Of a stretch of 64,000 nucleotides of DNA, positions 49,522-58,268 are shown one piece after another. The notes beneath the pieces were generated by a model. It saw only the letters and a program-made list of their open reading frames with translations, was not told the DNA's origin and did not search any database. Every line of letters begins with the position of its first letter. Position 1 is the first letter of the stretch. The DNA is from Spirosoma pollinicola. Lineage in GTDB: Bacteria; Bacteroidota; Bacteroidia; Cytophagales; Spirosomataceae. The stretch is taken from NCBI RefSeq assembly GCF_002831565.1, contig NZ_CP025096.1, forward strand, positions 1,612,001-1,676,000. The letters run 5' to 3'. A program made the translations under genes and the position numbers.

Positions 49522-51804
49522 ATGAACCGAATTGTACGTGTCTTGCTACTTGCAGGACTAGCCTTCTGGAGCCTGACTGCTCAGGCACAAAGTGCGCGGC
49601 TACGAGCGGCTAACAAACAATTTGATAACCTTAGCTACGTAAGTGCAGTACGCGCTTATGAGGAGTTTTTACGAACCGACAAGAAGAAGGATCCCGCCGA
49701 AACTCGTGACGCGATGATTAAACTCGGGTATAGCTATCGCAAGTTGGAAGATACCCGAAATGCCGAGCGTGTTTATGGCGAACTGGTAAAAAGTAATACT
49801 GACCTGGATAGCGAGGTATATCTGTACTATGCGCAGTCGCTGGCCCAGAATGGCAAATACCGTGAGTCGCAGAAAATGTATAGTCAGTATGGCGAAAAAC
49901 AGAAAGAAGACTTACGTGGACGCCGTTTTACGGTTTCATACATGGATATGAGTCGTTTCTATCAGGATTCGTCGTCATACCGCTTGTCTAGTTTGCCAAT
50001 CAACTCGCGTCAGGCCGATTTCAGTCCTATGTATTACAAAGGCGGGTTGGTATTTGTATCAGCACGCGACGAATCGGGAGCAGTGAAGCGGGTCTTTAAC
50101 TGGAACCAAACGCCCTTTTTAGACCTGTATTTTCATCCCGATACCAACCAATTACGGGTTCCTGGAACAGACCTGGCTCGTGGGGTTAATTCGGCGGTGT
50201 TAGGGGGGGGCAGCGAGACCAAACCAGACGGCTCTGAGGCTCAATCAGAAACAACACCGTTGACGAAAGCTGAAATTTTCAGCCGAACGCTCAATACAAA
50301 ATACCATGAAGGGCCAATGACGTTCACCAAAGATCAGAACTTTATTGTCTTCACCCGCAACAACTCCAGCAAGGGTAAATCGGGCAAGAGTTCGGATGGT
50401 ATACGAAAATTGAAATTGTACTCTTCCGTGAACAAAAACGGGAAATGGGTGGAAATTCAGGAAGTACCCTTTAACAGTAATGAATACTCAGTAGGACACC
50501 CTGCCTTCTCGGCTGACAATACAAGAATGTATTTCGCATCGGATATGCCGGGTGGATATGGGGGAACGGACCTGTATGTTGTCGAGTTTACCAACGGCCA
50601 GTGGGGAACACCCGTTAATATGGGAAAAGAGATCAATACCGAAGGCAATGAGATGTTTCCGTTTGCTGCTGAAGGCGATAATCTGTATTTCTCTTCGGAT
50701 GGACACGAAGGCTTAGGTGGCCTGGATGTTTTTGTTGCCGAACTTAAAGACGGTATCGCCTACAAAGGCGTGCAAAACGCAGGTGCCCCTATCAACTCTG
50801 AAAAAGATGATTTTGGGTTCATCACTGACAAAAACCGCACCAGTGGTTATTTCAGTAGCAACCGCAAAAAAGGGGTAAGTGATGATGATATTTATTCGTT
50901 CCGCCATACATGCAAGCAACTGAACATTCTGGTGTATGATGCTAAAACGGGTACACCGCTTGAGAATGCTGATGTGCGTATTCTGCGGAACGGAACGAAT
51001 CAGGACTTACGTGTAACGAACGAGAAAGGTCGGACTGATTTGTGTGTGGACTCTAACACCGAGTATGAGTTTAGAGCCATTAAAGAAGGGTATGCTCTGA
51101 ATAGCGTTCGGTTTTCAACCCTTACTCAATCGCCAAAGCCTGTGCTCAACGTCTCTATTTACCTGGAGCGGTCAGAAAACACGGTTGTGAAAGGTGTCAT
51201 AAAGACAGAAGTAAATCAGCAACCGGCTACAGGGGTGAAGGTGACCTTACGGAATGATAAAGACAAATCGGAACAGACGGTCACGACGGGACCAGACGGA
51301 GGATATGAGTTTGATGTGAAACCAGGTGCCCCCTACACCATTACGGCTCAAAAGGATCGATACGCTACTAAAAAAGCGCAGTACAGTAAAACGAAGAAAA
51401 AAGCGCAGGTCGTTACAGATTCGCTCGGTTTGTATGGCGTTGGTGATGTGTTTCAGTTAAAGAACATTTACTATGATCTGAACAAGTTCTTTATTCGGGC
51501 TGATGCGGCTCAGGAACTCGAACATGTCAAGGCTATTTTAAAAGAATATCCACAAATGCAAATCGAACTGCGTTCGCATACCGATTCCCGCGCTACCGAT
51601 ACCTACAATATTCGCCTATCGGAAAACAGAGCCAGAGCAGCCATGGATTACTTAGTGTCGCGGGGCATTCCGGCAAATCGGTTGGTCGCGCGTGGCTATG
51701 GTGAATCGGAAATCGTTAATGGCTGCGTTGATGGTGTGAATTGTTCTGAAGGTGAACACCAGCAAAATCGCCGGACAGAGTTTAAAATAGTAGCTGTTCA
51801 ATAA
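49522..51804 (+). CDS. OmpA-family protein with TPR, PD40 and regulatory domains (PorE-like)
   Basis: 760 residues from ATG 49522 (MNRIVRVLLLAGLAFWSLTAQAQ, signal peptide); the frame extends to 49438. Order: TPR helices (about 22-130), a PD40/WD40-like beta-propeller (about 155-445; FSPMYYKGGLVFVSARDE, PAFSADNTRMYFASDMPGGYGGTDLY, LYFSSDGHEGLGGLDVF), two carboxypeptidase-regulatory-like domains (about 460-535 and 550-625), and a C-terminal OmpA domain (IYYDLNKFFIRADAA, ELRSHTDSRATDTYNIRLSENRARAAMDYL) that binds peptidoglycan. The same domain order is known for PorE of the type IX secretion system, though PorE is a lipoprotein and this one lacks a lipobox Cys. It likely anchors a secretion component to the cell wall. 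Confidence 0.88.
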   Translation: MNRIVRVLLLAGLAFWSLTAQAQSARLRAANKQFDNLSYVSAVRAYEEFLRTDKKKDPAETRDAMIKLGYSYRKLEDTRNAERVYGELVKSNTDLDSEVYLYYAQSLAQNGKYRESQKMYSQYGEKQKEDLRGRRFTVSYMDMSRFYQDSSSYRLSSLPINSRQADFSPMYYKGGLVFVSARDESGAVKRVFNWNQTPFLDLYFHPDTNQLRVPGTDLARGVNSAVLGGGSETKPDGSEAQSETTPLTKAEIFSRTLNTKYHEGPMTFTKDQNFIVFTRNNSSKGKSGKSSDGIRKLKLYSSVNKNGKWVEIQEVPFNSNEYSVGHPAFSADNTRMYFASDMPGGYGGTDLYVVEFTNGQWGTPVNMGKEINTEGNEMFPFAAEGDNLYFSSDGHEGLGGLDVFVAELKDGIAYKGVQNAGAPINSEKDDFGFITDKNRTSGYFSSNRKKGVSDDDIYSFRHTCKQLNILVYDAKTGTPLENADVRILRNGTNQDLRVTNEKGRTDLCVDSNTEYEFRAIKEGYALNSVRFSTLTQSPKPVLNVSIYLERSENTVVKGVIKTEVNQQPATGVKVTLRNDKDKSEQTVTTGPDGGYEFDVKPGAPYTITAQKDRYATKKAQYSKTKKKAQVVTDSLGLYGVGDVFQLKNIYYDLNKFFIRADAAQELEHVKAILKEYPQMQIELRSHTDSRATDTYNIRLSENRARAAMDYLVSRGIPANRLVARGYGESEIVNGCVDGVNCSEGEHQQNRRTEFKIVAVQ

Positions 51805-51849
51805 ACAGACTATATAGAGTTATAGACAGACACTTAACTACTTGAGGTA

Positions 51850-51884
51850 CAAAAAAAGAGTCGCCTAATAGCGACTCTTTTTTG
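51850..51884. terminator. Hairpin terminator after the PorE-like gene
   Basis: Stem AAAAAAAGAGTCGC / GCGACTCTTTTTT with a six-base loop, 46 bases past the stop; A- and T-runs permit use from both strands. Confidence 0.9.
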
Positions 51885-51951
51885 TTACGATTCAATTTGA
51901 GCCGGCGCTTAAACAGAATGACTGCTTATGAACCGGGTATAAGACTTAATC

Positions 51952-52137
51952 CTACGACGTTTTGACGTGCTTCTTATGTACCGATTTGGTTGAGGACGTA
52001 GTTTTTGTTGGAGTCGATTTTTTTACTGTTGTGGTCATCGTTTTACTCACCGGTTTGTCTTGCGAAGGTGTATTGGCGAAGACGGCACTGCCAGAAAGTA
52101 CGGCTACGCAAAAGGCAGCCAGAATTGAATTTTTCAT
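51952..52137 (-). CDS. Small secreted Thr/Lys-rich protein
   Basis: 61 residues. Signal peptide MKNSILAAFCVAVLSGSAVFA, then a low-complexity mature part of Thr, Ser, Lys and Val ending KKHVKTS. No ordered domain expected; such basic peptides are common in Cytophagales and lack known roles. The signal peptide is convincing, which supports the gene despite its size. Confidence 0.65.
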   Translation of the reverse strand: MKNSILAAFCVAVLSGSAVFANTPSQDKPVSKTMTTTVKKSTPTKTTSSTKSVHKKHVKTS

Positions 52138-52243
52138 ACAATTGAGAATGGTTTAAGGTATTGGCTCGCCACCTTGACAAGCTTTTCGGGTGAAAGATCG
52201 GCTTGTGTTATTAAACACCGATGAATGATAACTTAAAAAAAGG

Positions 52244-52753
52244 TTAAACTGTTATTACCCGTACCGTTACTGATAGCTGGCCCACGTGTCGCATGGTATG
52301 CTCGGCGGCATGCGTCAGTAAACCAATCATTGTTGAGGGCAGTTGCGCGCGCCCAACACCTCGTGCTTCCGTGAGTGTTTTTTCATCCGTAGCTCTCAAC
52401 TGAGCAAGGGCTTGATCAACCTGCTTTGCGAATAGCTGTACCAATTCCTGCACAGTTAACGGGTTCTGTTCAGCTTTCCCCTCCAAGCTTAAAGCCGCCA
52501 ACTGGTCGGAGGAAAGGGCTTTGTTTTGTGCATAAGTGAACAATCGATCAAGCACACCCGTAAGGTGTTGCAAATGAAAACCAACCGAAGCGACACCCGC
52601 CGGACGTTCCCAAAGTAGCCGTTCCGGGAAGTCGTGCATAAGCGCATCGACCTCTTCGCGGGCCTGCATAAGCGCGTGCGCAATGGGTTGTAAAAGCGGA
52701 TGAAACCCAGGTAAAGGACCTCTTAACCAGACTTCAAATGTTTCTGTCGCCAT
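52244..52753 (-). CDS. DinB-like (DinB_2) four-helix protein
   Basis: 169 residues from ATG 52753 (MATETFEVW). A four-helix DinB/YfiT-like fold with the metal-binding histidines: VGFHLQHLTGVLDRLF (first His pair) and THAAEHTMRHVGQLSVTVRV at the C-terminus. Members of this group bind a metal and some are thiol-dependent transferases; not related in function to the DinB polymerase. Co-directed with the SDR gene, which ends 9 bases upstream, so they probably share a transcript. Confidence 0.88.
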   Translation of the reverse strand: MATETFEVWLRGPLPGFHPLLQPIAHALMQAREEVDALMHDFPERLLWERPAGVASVGFHLQHLTGVLDRLFTYAQNKALSSDQLAALSLEGKAEQNPLTVQELVQLFAKQVDQALAQLRATDEKTLTEARGVGRAQLPSTMIGLLTHAAEHTMRHVGQLSVTVRVITV

Positions 52754-52762
52754 AAACAAGTC

Positions 52763-53551
52763 TTAAATTACCGTGCCGCCATCGGCATAAAACAGTCCTC
52801 CCGTGCTATAGGACGACGCGCTTGAAGCAAGGAACAACGCCAGCGGACTTATTTCGTCAGTCGTACCCATTCGGGCAATGGGAATGCGGTTAGTGAAGTG
52901 ATCCAGGATTTTTTCGTTCTGCCAAAGAGCCTGGCTGAACTTGGTTTTTATCAGACCGGGACAGATGGCGTTGACACGAATCCCATCGGGTCCCCACTCT
53001 TTTGCCAGTACTTTGGTGAGCATATTGAGCGAGGCTTTACTGACGCTGTACATACCCAGCCCTGGGTCGGGGGTGTGTCCGGCAATGCTGCTGATCATAA
53101 TGATGCTGCCGCCCCCGCGTGATTTCATGCTGGGATAGCATAGTTTACTCAACTCAAAGGGGGCTTTCACATTGGCCTGCATGATCTTGTCGAAAGCCGC
53201 ACCATCGCAGTCGAGCGAGGGGCCAAAAACGGGATTTGATGCTGCGTTGTTGACGAGAATATCGATGCCTCCGTAGGTTTCGATGCTCTTGCTCACCAGT
53301 TGTTGAAGCTGATCCATATCGCCCACATGAGCGGCTATACCTGTAGCCTCGCCACCCTGTGCTTTAATATCGTTAGCCAGCGCGTCGCAGGCGTCCTGTT
53401 TGCGGCTACTGATAATGACTTTCGCGCCGAAGCGGGCAAATACGCGGGCCATATCTTCGCCAATGCCTTTACTGGCTCCCGTAATAACCGCTACTTTACC
53501 GGTTAGATCAAACATTGCTTTTTCAGCAGTTGCAATCGAATGTGTTTCCAT
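52763..53551 (-). CDS. Short-chain dehydrogenase/reductase
   Basis: 262 residues from ATG 53551; an ATG twelve codons later (MFDLTGKVAVITGA) is an equally good start. Cofactor motif GASKGIGE, NNAAS structural motif, catalytic Ser in MISSIAG, and YSVSKAS with Tyr and Lys four apart. The C-terminal GGLFYADGGTVI is usual. A classical SDR acting on an alcohol or ketone with NAD(P); glucose dehydrogenase or 3-oxoacyl-ACP reductase-like proteins are close in sequence. The long palindrome 53567-53643 lies upstream of its start. Confidence 0.9.
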   Translation of the reverse strand: METHSIATAEKAMFDLTGKVAVITGASKGIGEDMARVFARFGAKVIISSRKQDACDALANDIKAQGGEATGIAAHVGDMDQLQQLVSKSIETYGGIDILVNNAASNPVFGPSLDCDGAAFDKIMQANVKAPFELSKLCYPSMKSRGGGSIIMISSIAGHTPDPGLGMYSVSKASLNMLTKVLAKEWGPDGIRVNAICPGLIKTKFSQALWQNEKILDHFTNRIPIARMGTTDEISPLALFLASSASSYSTGGLFYADGGTVI

Positions 53552-53566
53552 AGTAAAAAAGGTGCT

Positions 53567-53643
53567 TAAACACGGAGAAACGGAGGAATCACAGAGAACA
53601 AAAAATCTGTGAACTCTGTGATTCCTCCGTTTCTCCGTGTTTA
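53567..53643. repeat. Perfect 30-bp inverted repeat
   Basis: Arms 53567-53596 and 53614-53643 are exact reverse complements with a 17-base loop. The outer sequence TAAACACGGAG nearly repeats that of the palindrome at 32540-32630 (TAAACACAGAG). It lies 10 bases past the stop of the ATP-grasp-like gene and 15 bases ahead of the SDR start. Confidence 0.9.
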
Positions 53644-53653
53644 CCTTAAATGT

Positions 53654-54850
53654 TTATTTCTCAAAGAAGCAGACAGTGCCGCCGACCCAGTCTTTGTTTT
53701 TATTGAAATTAACACCGATCATTTCGCCCCGGCTCAACCGACTCAGGTTTGTTACAAGGCTAGGCTTTTTATCACCTTTTGGCCAGATGAACAGCATCCG
53801 AATCTCGCATTTTACCAGACCATCGGGCGATTGAATAACCGGTTCATATTTAACCTTGCGCTGAAGCAGATAGCCATCACGCTGATGAGCCGGAATTGCG
53901 TCAAGATCGGCAGGCGTTATGTTGAGTTTTACACCGCTGCCCGCAAACGAGAACAGTGGTTTCAGAACATAATTTTCCAGATCGGTAGGGTAGGTATTCA
54001 GGTCAGATAGGAAATAGCTGGCCGGAAAATAAGGACTTTTCAACAAGGGCAATGTGTACTTGCTGATACGGAAAAACCAGTTTGGATGGCCAACCCACTC
54101 AACATCAACATCGTCGGTAAGGTGAAAATCTGTTTGAAGGTTGGGGAAGTTTTGCAGGTCGTCGAAAATCAGACGATTATAAATCCGCTTGATGTGAACT
54201 TGTCTGCCGTCTTTCTCATAAAATAAATCCCGGCCTTCTTTCTTTATTTTCGTTATACAAACGGCTGATACACCAAGGTACTTTTGCGTTAACACAAAGT
54301 CGATACGCGTTTTCTGCTTTTCGGGGTAGATTTCCAGCAAAATCACTTCTTCCGGATTACAATCGCCAACGATCATCCGGCGTAGCTGTTCCAGATAATC
54401 TGCGTTGCTGGCAACAGTAAAAAAATGCGAGAGGTTATCCGGAATAGGGTAGAGGCTTCGAAACAGGCTGGCAATGTAAGGCTGAAACCCATAGAGTGAC
54501 GGGAAGCCCTGTAGTTCGATTAACTGTGGCGTTAATTCGCCCTCTTCATTTTTACAGACCGCAAAATCGACTGCCATAAACTGCGTATGTGCATCCTCGT
54601 TCGGAACACGTTGCCCGGCTGGAATGGCCTTATCAGTCAATGCCTGGAAATCATCGCGGGTTATCACGTTAACGATGTCATCACAGGCTTCCAGCAGTTT
54701 ATCTGTCAGAATTTTTGGAACGAAAATAGGCGTTTCGGCTACGCGAAAATCTAACTGACCAGGATAATCGGTATCAACTGTATCCAAAAAAGCCCGGTAG
54801 CTCTCCGGGCTAAAGACTTGGTTGTACGCTTGGCGGACGGATTGGATCAT
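53654..54850 (-). CDS. ATP-grasp-like protein, amidoligase cluster
   Basis: 398 residues from ATG 54850 (MIQSVRQAYNQVF); the frame extends to 54898 with an unlikely hydrophobic start. The part LENYVLKPLFSFAGSGVKL followed by HQRDGYLLQRKVKYEPVI, EIRMLFIWPKG and GEMIGVNFNKNKDWVGG fits an ATP-grasp fold: a nucleotide-binding Lys, the glycine loop, the Gln-bearing strand, the Arg and the metal-binding Asn. N-terminal half is family-specific (AHTQFMAVDFAVCKNEEGELTPQLIELQG). It likely ligates a carboxylate to an amine. It is third in a unit with a GAT-I and a GCS2 ligase, each 50-100 bases apart on the same strand. Product unknown. Confidence 0.7.
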   Translation of the reverse strand: MIQSVRQAYNQVFSPESYRAFLDTVDTDYPGQLDFRVAETPIFVPKILTDKLLEACDDIVNVITRDDFQALTDKAIPAGQRVPNEDAHTQFMAVDFAVCKNEEGELTPQLIELQGFPSLYGFQPYIASLFRSLYPIPDNLSHFFTVASNADYLEQLRRMIVGDCNPEEVILLEIYPEKQKTRIDFVLTQKYLGVSAVCITKIKKEGRDLFYEKDGRQVHIKRIYNRLIFDDLQNFPNLQTDFHLTDDVDVEWVGHPNWFFRISKYTLPLLKSPYFPASYFLSDLNTYPTDLENYVLKPLFSFAGSGVKLNITPADLDAIPAHQRDGYLLQRKVKYEPVIQSPDGLVKCEIRMLFIWPKGDKKPSLVTNLSRLSRGEMIGVNFNKNKDWVGGTVCFFEK

Positions 54851-54949
54851 GAAAATAATAGTTGAAGCTAGTAATAAGACCTGAACAGATACAACCAATT
54901 TTAACCCCTAAAGGCTGACCAATCGGATATATCTGTTCAAGCCATTTTC

Positions 54950-55777
54950 CTATTCCATGATAAGTTCGGGCGACAGATCCCGAATTGCCTGACGCAAAAA
55001 TCCGGGCAAAATAACCGACTCAGTCAAGGCAATCTTGTCCGGGTCCTGCAAATAGGCAACCATGTCGTCGTATTTTTCTTTTCCGAAATTCGAGATGATA
55101 TGATTCCGTTTTTCGGGTTGCAGGAAATAGCGCAACATACCTTCGTTGTCGGCTTCGGGGTGAAACTGGGTGCCAATCACTTCGGGTGAGAATCGCATAG
55201 CCATCACTGCCCGGTCGAGTAGTACATGGGGGCGGATTTTCTCCAGACACAATATTTCTGCGCTGATCTCCTCCATACGCTCTGCGTTTGGACTTGTAAT
55301 TTGGTAATCACGGGAGTCTACTGCGTAGAATGGATCAGGTAACCCTTCCAGTAATGATTCCGTATCTCCTTCGTCGGTTTTATGCACCGGAAAAATACCG
55401 AATGAGGTCGATTTCCGCTTGCTCAGGGTACCTAAATCTAGATGGCGAACAACCAGCTGAAATGAATGGCAGATAAGAAACACGTATTTCTTTCGCTCAT
55501 TCTGAAGATTCCAGGCAAAAATCTTGTCGATGAGGTCAAAGTAATGTGCTTCCCAGGCATCTGTTGAAGCCAGCGGGCTCCCCGGCCCACCCGACGAAAT
55601 GTAAACGTCGTAGTCTAGGTCAGGGATTTCATTATTGGCCCGAACATCGAATACGTCGAATGCCAATTCGGCGTGTTCGTTGCCCTGTATATTTCGTATT
55701 GAGTGTAAAATACAACGCATACCCTCGTTGGCATGGTTGTTATTCATATCAAGAACGGCAATTTTTACTAAGCTCAT
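54950..55777 (-). CDS. Class I glutamine amidotransferase-like protein
   Basis: 275 residues. The triad is complete: Cys103 in LICHSFQ (the usual GxCxG is ICHSF), His206 and Glu208 in GTQFHPE. N-terminal strand KIAVLDMNNNHANEGMRCI and the loop VYISSGGPGSPLAS with the oxyanion region are as in GMP synthase-like domains. It would release ammonia from glutamine, or act as a gamma-glutamyl hydrolase. It lies between a GCS2 ligase and an ATP-grasp protein, matching amidoligase neighbourhoods described for other bacteria. The nucleophile elbow differs from the usual by a His in place of Gly. Confidence 0.88.
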   Translation of the reverse strand: MSLVKIAVLDMNNNHANEGMRCILHSIRNIQGNEHAELAFDVFDVRANNEIPDLDYDVYISSGGPGSPLASTDAWEAHYFDLIDKIFAWNLQNERKKYVFLICHSFQLVVRHLDLGTLSKRKSTSFGIFPVHKTDEGDTESLLEGLPDPFYAVDSRDYQITSPNAERMEEISAEILCLEKIRPHVLLDRAVMAMRFSPEVIGTQFHPEADNEGMLRYFLQPEKRNHIISNFGKEKYDDMVAYLQDPDKIALTESVILPGFLRQAIRDLSPELIME

Positions 55778-55826
55778 AGAGTGTTTGTTACGGCTACCTA
55801 TTTGTTAATAGTGCTTCGGAAAATAA

Positions 55827-56927
55827 CTACACGATACCAAAAGAAGTTTCTTCGACAATGTAATTTACTACCTGTTTAAGGTCGTTTGTCTCCTGAAAGA
55901 CAGCCAATTGACGGTCTGCACCAGTGCCCATTTCGAGGATTTTCAACACATAGTTACACTCTTCCCGGCTGCCCAGTTCATCGACAACATCGTCGATGAA
56001 GGAGAGGAGTTCATGAATAAGTTCGTGTGTAGGCACTTCGATCTGTTTGCCAAAGTCGATCAGTTTCCCCTCGATTCCATAGCGAGCAGCCCGCCACTTG
56101 TTTTCGTTGATCAGGATACGCCGGTAGGGGCGGAAATTAAGATTTTGCTGATGCAGCTTGTAGATTTTGGCAACCAGTGCCTGCATGATTGCCGCCAGAC
56201 AAATGGTTTCGTCTACGCGCATAGGCACATCACAGATGCGGAATTCAATGGTGTCAAAGAATGGGTGCAGTCGAATGTCCCACCATATTTTTTTGCCATT
56301 GTCGATACAGCCGGTTTTTACTAACAGATTAATGTATTCGTCATATTCAGCCGCTGACGAAAAGTAATCTGGTATGCCCGTACGCGGAAATTTATCGAAT
56401 ACTTTTGAGCGATATGACTTAAAACCCGTGTTGCGGCCCCGCCAAAAGGGTGAGTTGGTCGAGAGGGCATAAATGTGAGGCAGAAAATACCGGACGGCAT
56501 TCATAATCTGTACACCCTCATTTCGATCTTCGATACCCACATGGACGTGCAGGCCAAAAATCAGGTTCGAGCGTGCCACATCGCGCAATTCGTCGATAAG
56601 CCGGTCATAGCGTTCATTAGGTGTGATGAGTTGTTCCTGCCAGTCAGAAAATGGATGAGTACCAGCAGCTGCAATTTTAAGTCCCTGATTTTCAGCCAGT
56701 TCTATAATCATCTTTCGGAGGTAAGTCACTTCCTGGCGGGCATCCTGAATATTGTTGCAGATATTCGTTCCTACTTCAACGACTGCCTGGTGCATTTCGG
56801 CTTTAACACGTTCCTGAAGAACTATTTGGCCGCCATCAACAATCTTCGACATGTGTGAACGCAACTCGCCCGTATTAGGGTCAATCGTTTGAAACTCTTC
56901 TTCGATACCGAGGGTGAAAACGGGCAT
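55827..56927 (-). CDS. Carboxylate-amine ligase, GCS2/YbdK family
   Basis: 366 residues, full length for COG2170. Starts with TLGIEEEFQTIDPNTGEL, in which the two Glu are metal ligands, then MHQAVVEVGTNIC, GLHVHVGIEDRNEGV, RNTGFKSYRSKVFDKFPRTGIP, WWDIRLHPFFDTIEFRICDVP (Arg, Glu, Asp) and ENKWRAARYGIEGKLIDFG. Enzymes of this fold join an amino acid to the gamma-carboxylate of glutamate or a related acid using ATP; YbdK of E. coli has weak glutamate-cysteine ligase activity. The first gene of the three-gene cluster. Confidence 0.92.
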   Translation of the reverse strand: MPVFTLGIEEEFQTIDPNTGELRSHMSKIVDGGQIVLQERVKAEMHQAVVEVGTNICNNIQDARQEVTYLRKMIIELAENQGLKIAAAGTHPFSDWQEQLITPNERYDRLIDELRDVARSNLIFGLHVHVGIEDRNEGVQIMNAVRYFLPHIYALSTNSPFWRGRNTGFKSYRSKVFDKFPRTGIPDYFSSAAEYDEYINLLVKTGCIDNGKKIWWDIRLHPFFDTIEFRICDVPMRVDETICLAAIMQALVAKIYKLHQQNLNFRPYRRILINENKWRAARYGIEGKLIDFGKQIEVPTHELIHELLSFIDDVVDELGSREECNYVLKILEMGTGADRQLAVFQETNDLKQVVNYIVEETSFGIV

Positions 56928-57057
56928 AGATGTTAGACGTTAGTGGCCAGACAGGTCAAGGGGCTTGACCTTAACTACGAGGTAAGATACATTTTTTTTG
57001 TAAACCTGTTACAGGACAAATGGTTTTCTGAACAATTGACAATCAAATCAGAAACAT

Positions 57058-57327
57058 ATGAGAACGCAACGTGAAAAAAAACTAATAATGAAGTATTGGC
57101 TCTTTGGTGGCGGTGGCGCCATGCTGCTTGGTAGTGGACTGGCGGTTCTATTACACGGCTCTAAACTTAAAGAAGCTAACGCCGATCCCTGGTTTTGGGT
57201 CAGCACAGGTGGTTTTGCACTAATTATGTCGGGATTGGGTTTCATTGGCGATGCCAACCGTTTCCGTACATTGGCCGACGTATTACGCGAACTGGATAAT
57301 CGCGATAAAATCAAAAACCACCCGTAA
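57058..57327 (+). CDS. Small two-helix membrane protein before an ECF sigma factor
   Basis: 89 residues; ATG 57058. Hydrophobic segments MKYWLFGGGGAMLLGSGLAVLL and FWVSTGGFALIMSGLGFIG separated by a charged loop (HGSKLKEANADP); the C-terminal DANRFRTLADVLRELDNRDKIKNHP is cytoplasmic or periplasmic. No family recognised. Spacing of 26 bases to the sigma factor suggests a joint transcript. Confidence 0.7.
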   Translation: MRTQREKKLIMKYWLFGGGGAMLLGSGLAVLLHGSKLKEANADPWFWVSTGGFALIMSGLGFIGDANRFRTLADVLRELDNRDKIKNHP

Positions 57328-57353
57328 ACAGGCGTTTCTGGGCTCTGAATACT

Positions 57354-57908
57354 ATGGCCGAAACGCCCCAACGAAATATAATTGAGACAGTTAAACAGTA
57401 CGGTAATCGACTGTCTCGATTTATTCGTGGGCAGGTGAAATCAGAAGAGGATGCCGAAGATATTTTGCAGGATGTCTGGTATCAACTGACCAAAGTCGTC
57501 GATCTTGATGCCATTGAGAGCATGAGCGGCTGGCTGTTTCAGGTGGCTAAAAACAGGATTACCGATACCTACCGGAAGAAAAAAGAAGACGCCTTGTCGG
57601 ATTTGATGGGCGAGGGCAGCGATGATGATGATTATCGTTTTAGAGACATTCTGCTGGCCGATGCTGAAACCCCGGAAGATCAGTTTTTTAAAGATATATT
57701 TTGGGAAGAGTTAATGAAGGCACTGAACGAATTGCCCGAAAATCAGCGAACGGTGTTTGTTCAGAATGAATTGGAAGACAGTACATTGCAGGAAATTGCT
57801 GATCAAACCGGCGAGAATTTGAAGACTATTATTTCCCGAAAACGCTACGCCGTTCAGCACCTGCGAAAACGACTCCAGCGTTTATACGACGAACTTGATA
57901 ACCTATAA
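57354..57908 (+). CDS. ECF-type RNA polymerase sigma factor
   Basis: 184 residues. Sigma-2 domain (about 15-80: LSRFIRGQVKSEEDAEDILQDVWYQL, with the -10 recognition helix GWLFQVAKNRITDTYRKKK) and sigma-4 domain (about 118-178: LMKALNELPENQRTVFVQNELEDSTLQEIADQTGENLKTIISRKRYAVQHL). Between them an acidic loop (GEGSDDDDYRF) is longer than usual. Followed 3 bases later by a small membrane protein that may act as its control. No canonical anti-sigma (zinc-anti-sigma or FecR-like) gene is next to it. Confidence 0.93.
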   Translation: MAETPQRNIIETVKQYGNRLSRFIRGQVKSEEDAEDILQDVWYQLTKVVDLDAIESMSGWLFQVAKNRITDTYRKKKEDALSDLMGEGSDDDDYRFRDILLADAETPEDQFFKDIFWEELMKALNELPENQRTVFVQNELEDSTLQEIADQTGENLKTIISRKRYAVQHLRKRLQRLYDELDNL

Positions 57909-57911
57909 ACC

Positions 57912-58265
57912 ATGAAAACGCCTTACAGACGGATACGATTCTTTGTTCCACTATTTATACTTATAGCCTTAGGGGGGCTTTCGTATGTCGTATTCTGGCT
58001 TTGGAATAACGTATTGGTAGCCGTTGTACCGGTGAAAGCCGTTACTTTTTGGCAAGCCGTAGGTTTATTGGCCTTATCCCGAATTCTGTTTGGCGGCTTT
58101 AAGTTCGGTCCGGGAAACGGACGTTTTCGTGGGGGAGAAGGCGCCTTTCGGGGTGGAGAAGGACCACAGCAATGGCGAAGCAAATGGCGTCAAATGACCG
58201 ACGAGGACCGCATGAAGTTCAGGAGTGAATGGAAAAAACGGTGTGGTGATAAATCTGATTTATAA
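57912..58265 (+). CDS. Small membrane protein after an ECF sigma factor
   Basis: 117 residues. Two hydrophobic segments (RFFVPLFILIALGGLSYVVFWLW and FWQAVGLLALSRILFGGF), a Gly/Arg/Phe-rich linker with two copies of FRGGEG, and a basic helical tail (WRSKWRQMTDEDRMKFRSEWKKRCG). Starts 3 bases after the sigma factor stop, so it is almost surely translated with it; an anti-sigma or regulatory role is only inferred. Confidence 0.75.
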   Translation: MKTPYRRIRFFVPLFILIALGGLSYVVFWLWNNVLVAVVPVKAVTFWQAVGLLALSRILFGGFKFGPGNGRFRGGEGAFRGGEGPQQWRSKWRQMTDEDRMKFRSEWKKRCGDKSDL

Positions 58266-58268
58266 ACG

